Source: Gammaproteobacteria bacterium (GTDB lineage Bacteria > Pseudomonadota > Gammaproteobacteria > GRL18). Taken from it: a DNA stretch of 64,000 bases. The notes under the pieces are model-generated. The model saw only the letters and a program-made list of their open reading frames with translations. It ran no database searches and was not told the DNA's origin. The translations under genes were made by a program, and so were the position numbers. Of this stretch, positions 57,380 to 64,000 are shown piece after piece. The stretch spans positions 124,001 to 188,000 of the forward strand of contig JADGDG010000007.1 in the NCBI GenBank assembly GCA_016744995.1. Reading direction: 5' to 3'. The number at the start of each line of letters is the position of its first letter. The first letter of the stretch is position 1.

Positions 57380-58729
57380 TTAATTTAAAAGCCGTGAAAA
57401 ATCATTATACAATGCAATACTCATCAGCATGACCAGTAATGTCACACCAATTTTAAGACCAATTTCCTGAACCATGTCAGATACAGGCGAACCTTTAACT
57501 ATCTCAACCAGATAAAACAACAAGTGCCCACCATCAAGCATCGGCACAGGCAGCAAATTTATAACGCCTAAACTCAGGCTGACTATCGCTAAAAAACGCA
57601 AGAAATGCTCAATCCCCATTTTTGCAGAGCGTCCAGCCACTTCAGCAATAGTGATGGGACCACTTATATTTTTTAATGACGCTTGTCCGACGACCATTCT
57701 ACCTAACATTTTTAAGGTTAGCACTGATAAATCCCAAGTTTTTTCAATTCCTTTTGGGATAGCAGCAAAAAGACTATATTGATACATACTGAACATAGAT
57801 TCTGGCAGAGTAATTGATTCGGGCAAAACACCTATACGACCAATAATTTGCTTCTTTTCCTGAGCCGAACCAATAGTAACCGATAATATCTGCTGCTGAC
57901 CATCTCTTAAAACTATAACTGAAACAGTCTCATCCGGGCGGTGAATCACTGCATTAACTAGATCTTTCCAATGAACAATTGATTTTCCATCAATTGAAAC
58001 AATCTGATCTCCAGTTTGTACTCCCGCAATAGCCGCAGGTGAATCTGGGGTTACTTCACCTATAATTGTTTTTCTCGGCGGCAACTTGAGAGCAAGTCCA
58101 ACCACATCATGCAGGCGCGAAGGCTCGATATCTTGATCCATCTGCCCGAAGTCCATGGTAATATTGCGTTGGTCAGAGAGCTTCAGAAGTGCACTTTTAC
58201 GATCAAGAAATGCCATAAGCAGTTGCTCATAAACTAAACTGATAGTCGGTGTTTTTTCACCATCAACGGAAACAATCTGATCACCACTTCTCAAGCCTGA
58301 CTGCCAGGCAATTGAAGAAGGATCAAGTTCTCCCATAACAGGCTTAATACCCTGCACTCCAATAACAAACATGAGCCAGAAGGCAAAAACAGCAAAAACA
58401 AAATTGACCAAGGGACCGGCAAAGACAATGGCAAAACGCTTATAAACAGACTGACGATTAAATGCTCGATGTATTTCATCAGCAGCAACATCTCCTTCAC
58501 GCTCATCAAGCATCTTGACATAACCGCCTAAAGGAATACTGGCAACAACAAATTCTGTATTATCTTTTTTGCCATGAAAACGGAATAAAGGTGCTCCAAA
58601 ACCAATTGAAAAGCGTAACACTTTAACATTGAGTTTTCGTGCTACCCAAAAGTGACCAAATTCATGAATCGCCACTAACAGGGCAATAGTAAAAATAAAG
58701 GCAGGGATGATAATAAAAAGATTATCCAT
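57380..58729 (-). CDS. rseP: Site-2 protease RseP
   Basis: An intramembrane zinc protease that cuts RseA to release the envelope-stress factor sigma-E. A 449-residue protein with HExxH in ALLVAIHEFGHFWVARKLNV, two PDZ domains (LDPSSIAWQSGLRSGDQIVS and TPDSPAAIAGVQTGDQIVSI), and the second catalytic motif NLLPVPMLDGGHLLFYLVE. Four membrane helices. Length is normal. It lies between dxr and bamA. Confidence 0.96.
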   Translation of the reverse strand: MDNLFIIIPAFIFTIALLVAIHEFGHFWVARKLNVKVLRFSIGFGAPLFRFHGKKDNTEFVVASIPLGGYVKMLDEREGDVAADEIHRAFNRQSVYKRFAIVFAGPLVNFVFAVFAFWLMFVIGVQGIKPVMGELDPSSIAWQSGLRSGDQIVSVDGEKTPTISLVYEQLLMAFLDRKSALLKLSDQRNITMDFGQMDQDIEPSRLHDVVGLALKLPPRKTIIGEVTPDSPAAIAGVQTGDQIVSIDGKSIVHWKDLVNAVIHRPDETVSVIVLRDGQQQILSVTIGSAQEKKQIIGRIGVLPESITLPESMFSMYQYSLFAAIPKGIEKTWDLSVLTLKMLGRMVVGQASLKNISGPITIAEVAGRSAKMGIEHFLRFLAIVSLSLGVINLLPVPMLDGGHLLFYLVEIVKGSPVSDMVQEIGLKIGVTLLVMLMSIALYNDFSRLLN

Positions 58730-58765
58730 AAAACTAAAAAGACTTCCTAATAAAATTTATAATGG

Positions 58766-59983
58766 TTACTCAGGCTCTAGTCCCGAACATAAATCATTTG
58801 CTACCCGGCGAGCATGCTTATCAGCAGCAAGGATCACATCCATCGAGTCTGCTGGTTCACGGTTAATATAATTTAATGTCTGCTCAACGATGCCAGCGAT
58901 TCGGGTAAAACTAATCTCACCCTTTAAAAAAGAATCAACGGCAACTTCATTTGCAGCATTTAAAATTGCCGGTGCAGTACCACCCGCTCGTAAGGCATCA
59001 TAAGCCAATTTAAGACACACAAAACGTTCAAAATCAGGTTGCTCAAAATTGAGTTGTGCCACCTTAAAAATATCCAGTTGCTCAACACCAGAGTCCATCC
59101 TATCCGGCCATGCCATGGCATGAGCAATAGGCGTACGCATATCCGGATTACCCAACTGTGCTAAAACAGAACCATCGTTGTAGGATACCATAGAATGAAT
59201 AATGCTTTGTGGATGAATAACCACTTGGATATCATCAGCAGAAGCATTAAACAACCAACTTGCTTCAATCACTTCCAGCCCCTTATTCATCATTGTGGCT
59301 GAATCCACTGATATTTTTCTACCCATTTCCCAATTGGGATGCGCACAGGCCTGATCAGGGCTTACATGTTCTAATTCATCAAATGTTTTATTTAAAAAAG
59401 GGCCGCCAGAGGCTGTCAGAAGAATTTTCTCCACCCCGGAGGCTTGCAAACAGCCTTGAATATCTGTTTTGGCCCCTGCTCGGGTTAACTTTTCCGGCAT
59501 AGACTGAAAAATAGCATTATGCTCACTATCGATGGGCAGCAATGTTGCACCATTGTCTTGCACAGCCTGCATGAACAAATCACCTGACATCACCAGTGAT
59601 TCTTTATTGGCCAATAAAATCCGTTTTCCTGTTCGAGCAGCAGCCAGTGATGAACTGAGACCAGCTGCACCCACAATAGCAGCCATAACGTAATCAACTT
59701 TTTCGTGCGCAGCCACTTCATCCAGGGACGAACGGCCTGAAAAAACATCAATATGAGCAGTTTTGGGATCCTGTTTTAACTTCTGTTGTAAATCACGAGC
59801 AGACTGTTCATCAACCATGACAGCAATCTCAGGCAAAAACTGATGACACTGTTCATAAAGTCGCTCAACATTTTTGTTTGCGGTTAAAGCAAAGGCATGA
59901 AATTTATCGGACTGTCGGGCAATGACATCCAGGGTACTGGTTCCAATAGAGCCTGTAGAACCTAAAATGGCAACATTTATCAT
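58766..59983 (-). CDS. dxr: 1-deoxy-D-xylulose 5-phosphate reductoisomerase
   Basis: Dxr performs the committed NADPH-dependent step of the MEP pathway. A 405-residue protein with the nucleotide-binding [89 protein letters not shown] and [20 protein letters not shown]. With ispD and ispF elsewhere in the window it covers three MEP steps. Confidence 0.96.
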   Translation of the reverse strand: MINVAILGSTGSIGTSTLDVIARQSDKFHAFALTANKNVERLYEQCHQFLPEIAVMVDEQSARDLQQKLKQDPKTAHIDVFSGRSSLDEVAAHEKVDYVMAAIVGAAGLSSSLAAARTGKRILLANKESLVMSGDLFMQAVQDNGATLLPIDSEHNAIFQSMPEKLTRAGAKTDIQGCLQASGVEKILLTASGGPFLNKTFDELEHVSPDQACAHPNWEMGRKISVDSATMMNKGLEVIEASWLFNASADDIQVVIHPQSIIHSMVSYNDGSVLAQLGNPDMRTPIAHAMAWPDRMDSGVEQLDIFKVAQLNFEQPDFERFVCLKLAYDALRAGGTAPAILNAANEVAVDSFLKGEISFTRIAGIVEQTLNYINREPADSMDVILAADKHARRVANDLCSGLEPE

Positions 59984-60005
59984 TGTGACATCCTCATTAA
60001 ACTCA

Positions 60006-60842
60006 TTAAATCAACGAAATCGTAATGAAGAAAACTGGAACTGCAGCAGTAATACTATCCATTCGATCCAGGATCCCACCATGCCCTGGTAACAAGTTGC
60101 TGCTGTCTTTTATATCGGCCTGTCGTTTAAACATGCTTTCCATTAAATCACCTATAACAGAAAAAGTCACTGTGACAATGGTGATACCAATCACATGCAG
60201 ATAGTCATGTAAATCACCGCTATGCCATAGGGTAAATACCAGCGCCATGAGCAGAGCCAGCAACAACCCTCCAATAACGCCTTCTATCGATTTTCCAGGG
60301 CTGACTTTCGGTGCCAGTTTGTTTTTTCCAAAACGTTTTCCAGAAAAATATGCGCCCGTATCTGCAGCAAATATAAGCATAAGAGCTGATAAGAGTAAAT
60401 AAGGACCACTGATGTGAGTTTGAGCAAATTGAAATTCAGTAATAGCATGAAGAGAAACAATGGCATACCAGGTAATGGTCAGCAAAAAAAGTCCCATAAC
60501 AGAGATAATAACCGCCTTACCACGCCAAAATTTAGAACTACCAGGATAGCCAATCACTAAAAGGAGAGCAAACACCCAGAAAAAAGCTGCCATGCCATTC
60601 ATAAAATCGACTGACAAGAGAAAATTAATTAACCAGATTGAGAACAGGATAGTTGCAACAATAGCCACATAAGCTAACTTTGAAGGCATTGATGGAAATT
60701 TGGCAAAACCAGCCCATTCATAGGCACCAAAGAGCATAACAATACCGACAAAAGCTGCAAAAGCATCATTGGACAGGAATAAAATACCACTCACAGCCAG
60801 AGGAAAAAGGATTAAGGCCGTAATTACTCTTAATTTTAACAT
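60006..60842 (-). CDS. cdsA: Phosphatidate cytidylyltransferase
   Basis: CdsA makes CDP-diacylglycerol, precursor of all phospholipids. A 278-residue integral membrane protein with about eight hydrophobic segments and the family signature [20 protein letters not shown] followed by [27 protein letters not shown] and [12 protein letters not shown] are also conserved. It lies seven bases after uppS. Confidence 0.95.
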   Translation of the reverse strand: MLKLRVITALILFPLAVSGILFLSNDAFAAFVGIVMLFGAYEWAGFAKFPSMPSKLAYVAIVATILFSIWLINFLLSVDFMNGMAAFFWVFALLLVIGYPGSSKFWRGKAVIISVMGLFLLTITWYAIVSLHAITEFQFAQTHISGPYLLLSALMLIFAADTGAYFSGKRFGKNKLAPKVSPGKSIEGVIGGLLLALLMALVFTLWHSGDLHDYLHVIGITIVTVTFSVIGDLMESMFKRQADIKDSSNLLPGHGGILDRMDSITAAVPVFFITISLI

Positions 60843-60849
60843 GTAGGTG

Positions 60850-61602
60850 CTATTCTTCTTTTAGTTGATCGCCGGTACGACCAAAACGTCTTTGCCTTGC
60901 ATGAAAAGAGTCTATGGCTTCCAGGAATATTTTTTTATTAAAGTCGGGCCACAAGGTGTCAGTGAAGTAAAATTCACAATATGCTAATTGCCATAGGATA
61001 AAATTACTAATTCTTTTTTCACCCCCCGTGCGAATGAACAAATCAGGCTCAGGCAAGCCATTTAGTGATAAATGTGCCTCCATGACAGTCTCATCAATAT
61101 CATTGATTTGCAGCTCACCAGACTTGGTTTTAGCGGCAATACTTTTGGTTGCCTGCATAATATCCCAACGACCACCATAGTTCGCCGCAATATTAAACAC
61201 CAGGCCATTATTATCTGCTGTGAGAGCAACAGCCTCACCAATAAGCTTTCTGATCTTTTCTGAAAAAGCAGAAAGTTCACCGACAACACGCAGTTGAACA
61301 TTGTGCTCATGTAACTTTTTAACTTCCCTTGATAAAGCGGTTGCAAATAGCTCCATAAGGAGCCCCACTTCTTTTTCAGGTCTGCGCCAGTTTTCACTGC
61401 TGAAAGCAAAAACAGTTAACACTTCAATTTTTTCTTCAACACAGCTTGCGACAACTTTTCTTAGTGCACTCAAACCAGACTTGTGTCCGGCAAAGCGTGG
61501 CATAAAACGTTTTTTTGCCCAACGGCCATTACCATCCATGATAATACACACATGTTTTAATGCATTTCCTGTAGCGCCGCGAGTTGGGTTATCCGCTGAC
61601 AT
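60850..61602 (-). CDS. uppS: Undecaprenyl diphosphate synthase
   Basis: A cis-prenyltransferase making the C55 carrier lipid for peptidoglycan and O-antigen. A 250-residue protein with the catalytic Asp in IIMDGNGRWAKKRFMPRFAG, LTVFAFSSENWRRP, AANYGGRWDI, and FIRTGGEKRISNFILWQLAY, FYFTDTLWPDF. It lies two bases after frr and seven before cdsA. Confidence 0.95.
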   Translation of the reverse strand: MSADNPTRGATGNALKHVCIIMDGNGRWAKKRFMPRFAGHKSGLSALRKVVASCVEEKIEVLTVFAFSSENWRRPEKEVGLLMELFATALSREVKKLHEHNVQLRVVGELSAFSEKIRKLIGEAVALTADNNGLVFNIAANYGGRWDIMQATKSIAAKTKSGELQINDIDETVMEAHLSLNGLPEPDLFIRTGGEKRISNFILWQLAYCEFYFTDTLWPDFNKKIFLEAIDSFHARQRRFGRTGDQLKEE

Positions 61603-61604
61603 AT

Positions 61605-62162
61605 TCAGATTTCCATTAAATCTTTTTCTTTAGCTGCTAAAATCTGATCGATTTCTTTCACGTGTTTGTCTGTCATTTTTTGAACATTATCCTGTCCCCG
61701 ATGCTCTTCATCTTCAGAGATTTCTTTTTCTTTCTCTAAATCTTTTAACGAACCATTAGCATCCCGACGAATATTACGCACCGCAACTTTACAGTTTTCA
61801 CCCTCATGACGAACCACTTTGATCAAATTTTTACGTGTTTCTTCGGTTAAAGGGGGTAATGGAATTCTCATTAAATCGCCACTTGTCGAAGGATTTAAGC
61901 CTAAATCAGAGCTCAGAATCGCTTTCTCAACAACCGGGGTCATTTGTTTTTCCCAGACCTGAACTGAGAGCGTTCTGGAATCAAGAACTGAGATATTGGC
62001 AACTTGATTAAGAGGCGTTGGATTACCATAATAATCAACCATAATGCTGTCGAGCAAACTGGTGTGAGCACGGCCGGTTCTTACTTTCATTAATTCGAGT
62101 TTAAGAGATTCTATACTCTTCCCCATACGAGCATCAGCATCACTTTGAATTTCATTAATCAC
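61605..62162 (-). CDS. frr: Ribosome recycling factor
   Basis: A 185-residue RRF that, with EF-G, splits post-termination ribosomes. Features: three-helix-bundle N-terminus ([20 protein letters not shown]), [60 protein letters not shown] and [20 protein letters not shown]. Length is typical. It is part of the tsf-pyrH-frr-uppS-cdsA-dxr-rseP-bamA run. Confidence 0.96.
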   Translation of the reverse strand: MINEIQSDADARMGKSIESLKLELMKVRTGRAHTSLLDSIMVDYYGNPTPLNQVANISVLDSRTLSVQVWEKQMTPVVEKAILSSDLGLNPSTSGDLMRIPLPPLTEETRKNLIKVVRHEGENCKVAVRNIRRDANGSLKDLEKEKEISEDEEHRGQDNVQKMTDKHVKEIDQILAAKEKDLMEI

Positions 62163-62214
62163 ACAATTCTCCCAAAGACATCATCTATTTAAATACATTA
62201 ATTTCATTGACCAG

Positions 62215-62925
62215 CTAGTGAACAAGTGTTCCTTCCTGCTCACCATTAAGCACTCTGTCAAGAGCACCGTCTTTAGTCATATTATAAACTCGTATAGGCA
62301 TTTTATGATCACGACACAGAACAATGGCTGTAGCATCCATCACATTCAACTTTTTATCCAGAACTTCATCATAACTCAGAGTATCATAGAGTGTTGCATC
62401 AGGATCTTTAACCGGATCGGCAGAATAGACACCATCGACTTTAGTTGCCTTAATAACAACATCAGCTTCAATTTCAATACCGCGCAGACTCGCCGCAGAA
62501 TCCGTTGTAAAAAAAGGATTACCAGTACCAGCAGCAAAAATTGCAACACGCCCCTTTTCAAGATGACGAATTGCTTTACGGCGAATGTAATCCTCACAAA
62601 CTTGATGAATCGGCAAAGCAGACATCACTCTTGCAGGAACACCATTTTTTTCCAGTGAATCCTGAAGTGCCAGGGAATTGATCACAGTGGCCAGCATGCC
62701 CATATGATCACCTGCAACCCGATCCATACCTGAAGCAGCCAGGCCAACACCCCTAAAGATATTACCACCGCCAATAACGATGGCGACTTGAAGGCCCTTT
62801 TCGATCTGACGTTTAACTTCTTGTGAAATGTAAGTCAATACCTGTGGGTCAATACCAAAACTTTGTTCCCCCATTAATGCCTCACCACTGAGTTTTAACA
62901 GGACTCTTTGATATTTTTTGCTCAC
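62215..62925 (-). CDS. pyrH: Uridylate kinase
   Basis: PyrH phosphorylates UMP to UDP and is hexameric and GTP-regulated. A 236-residue protein with [96 protein letters not shown] and [20 protein letters not shown]. Full length. It lies between tsf and frr, behind a 273-base gap that contains a palindromic element. Confidence 0.96.
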   Translation of the reverse strand: MSKKYQRVLLKLSGEALMGEQSFGIDPQVLTYISQEVKRQIEKGLQVAIVIGGGNIFRGVGLAASGMDRVAGDHMGMLATVINSLALQDSLEKNGVPARVMSALPIHQVCEDYIRRKAIRHLEKGRVAIFAAGTGNPFFTTDSAASLRGIEIEADVVIKATKVDGVYSADPVKDPDATLYDTLSYDEVLDKKLNVMDATAIVLCRDHKMPIRVYNMTKDGALDRVLNGEQEGTLVH

Positions 62926-63109
62926 AGGCTGCTCCCTAGTTTATTGAGTGAAAGATTTAATCAATAAAAGTTTAATTGATATGAGTATATTTATCTATTC
63001 TCAGAGATAGAAAATTATAAAAACATCTCATAGATAAACAAAAAGCATAAACATTGACTTCAATAATTTGAAATAAATGCTCATGCTCTCAGGACATTAC
63101 TAGCAGACA

Positions 63110-63174
63110 GTGGTCGGAGTCAAATGGCACAAATTCATATGTTTGCACACACTATTCGGCTTTGACTCCCACCA
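63110..63174. repeat. GGTCGGAGTCAAA-ended palindromic element (REP/MITE-like)
   Basis: Ends GTGGTCGGAGTCAAATGGC and GGCTTTGACTCCCACCA are inverted repeats enclosing about 30 bases, between pyrH and tsf. They match the ends of the element at 29155-29231 (GTCAAATGGCA core). The surrounding gap 62926-63198 is otherwise AT-rich with no gene. Confidence 0.7.
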
Positions 63175-63198
63175 CAGTCCAAAAGGCTCTACGAATTA

Positions 63199-64000
63199 TT
63201 ATCCGCCGATCTGAGCCATTACTTCTGCTGCAAAGTCTTCATTTTTCTTTTCCATGCCTTCACCCACTTCTAAGCGAGTAAAGCCAAGAATTGTCGCATC
63301 AGCATTTTTGACCAGTTTTTCAACAGTAATATCCGGATCTTTAACAAAAGCCTGACCCAGTAATGTATTGTCTTTAATAAAACGCTTAATTTTACCTGCA
63401 ACAATTTTTTCAATAATATTTTCAGGCTTGCCGCTATTAGCTGCTTCAGCAGCAGCAATTTCTTTTTCTTTTGCTAATTCAGCTTGATCCAGAGAGGATT
63501 CATCAAGACCGCGAGGATTACTTGCTGCCACATGCATTGCAACATCTTTTATCAACTCTGCATCGCCGCCTTTCATGTCAACCACAACACCAATTTTAGT
63601 GCCATGCAGGTATGCGCCTAACTGACCTTCTGTTTCAAAAGTGACAAAGCGACGTACTGACATGTTTTCGCCAATTTTAGCAATCATTGTTTTTAGAACG
63701 ATTTCAATACTTTCAGAACCATTTTCTAAAGGCATTGCAACTAATGCAGCAACGTCAGCAGGTGCATCACTTAAAATGCGTTTGGCTACAGTACTGGAAA
63801 AGTTTCCAAATTCATCACCCATGGCAACAAAATCAGTTTCACAGTTCACTTCAAGCATGACACCTTTTTTCAAGTCATCACTGAACTCAACAACCATTTT
63901 ACCTTCTGTAGCAATACGTCCGGCTTTTTTATCAGCTTTTGCCAAACCAGTTTTGCGCATCAATTCGATTGCAGCTTCTATATCACCATCAGTTTCAACT
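63199..64000 (-). CDS. tsf: Elongation factor Ts (5' end beyond the window)
   Basis: EF-Ts exchanges GDP for GTP on EF-Tu. The frame runs off the right edge; 267 codons are present, starting within VETDGDIEAAIELMRKTGLA. Conserved segments: KAGRIATEGKMVVE, GVMLEVNCETDFVAMGDEFG, IGVVVDMKGGDAELIKDVAM, HVAASNPRGLDESSL and GQAFVKDPDITVEKL. Only the N-terminal EF-Tu-binding helix region is missing. rpsB would be expected further right. Confidence 0.95.
   Translation of the reverse strand, partial: VETDGDIEAAIELMRKTGLAKADKKAGRIATEGKMVVEFSDDLKKGVMLEVNCETDFVAMGDEFGNFSSTVAKRILSDAPADVAALVAMPLENGSESIEIVLKTMIAKIGENMSVRRFVTFETEGQLGAYLHGTKIGVVVDMKGGDAELIKDVAMHVAASNPRGLDESSLDQAELAKEKEIAAAEAANSGKPENIIEKIVAGKIKRFIKDNTLLGQAFVKDPDITVEKLVKNADATILGFTRLEVGEGMEKKNEDFAAEVMAQIGG

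Overview
The window comes from a low-GC gammaproteobacterium that oxidises sulfur. It opens with the 3' end of soxB, and most of it carries housekeeping genes in typical gammaproteobacterial order (bamA-skp-lpxD-fabZ-lpxA-lpxB-rnhB-dnaE-accA; ftsB-ispD-ispF-truD; pyrG-kdsA-eno). A split PAS/chemoreceptor pair and a PilZ protein point to a motile, at least partly free-living cell. I do not commit to a genus.

Layout. (1) 1-11.1 kb: soxB end, MCP and PAS genes, recA with a near-consensus promoter, pncC, a PilZ protein, TatD, DUF4197, and two tandem secreted DUF4139-type proteins. (2) 11.1-28.4 kb: an accessory island. A promoter followed directly by a Fur-like palindrome precedes a DUF4123 adaptor gene and a 1554-codon Rhs protein with a C-terminal toxin, then an Imm27-like immunity gene. 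Behind it lies an array of displaced Rhs C-terminal modules, broken toxin tails and small immunity-type genes. A 1429-codon, higher-GC STAND/NACHT-like NTPase with a C-terminal PD-(D/E)XK nuclease motif sits inside the array on the opposite strand. It looks like an inserted defence gene. (3) 28.4-36 kb: small secreted and CBS proteins, then a cell-wall cluster (AmpG-like permease, two L,D-transpeptidases, an Lpp-like lipoprotein, a PBP7-type endopeptidase) interrupted by mog and a PsiE-like gene. (4) 36-64 kb: a long leftward block of essential genes running from tsf at the right edge through pyrH, frr, uppS, cdsA, dxr, rseP, bamA, the lipid A genes, dnaE, accA, tilS, pyrG, kdsA, eno, ftsB, ispD, ispF and truD.

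How the parts fit together. The envelope block couples isoprenoid supply (dxr, ispD, ispF, uppS), phospholipid supply (cdsA, accA, fabZ), lipid A synthesis (lpxA, B, D) and outer-membrane assembly (bamA, skp, rseP). In the island the Rhs gene is the only full-length carrier. Three orphan modules keep the shared carrier 3' end joined to, or separated by one stop codon from, different toxin tails, each followed by a candidate immunity gene. This is the usual architecture for swapping toxin tips by homologous recombination. Two orphan modules share one in-frame 711-codon deletion junction, and a conserved boundary sequence recurs between modules.

Non-coding structure includes several GGGTC-ended palindromes (REP/MITE-like) with a decayed REP-type transposase fragment, and a dispersed short repeat related to GCTGAAGGCTCT in at least four intergenic regions of the housekeeping block. 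I saw no tRNA, rRNA, CRISPR array or intact insertion sequence.
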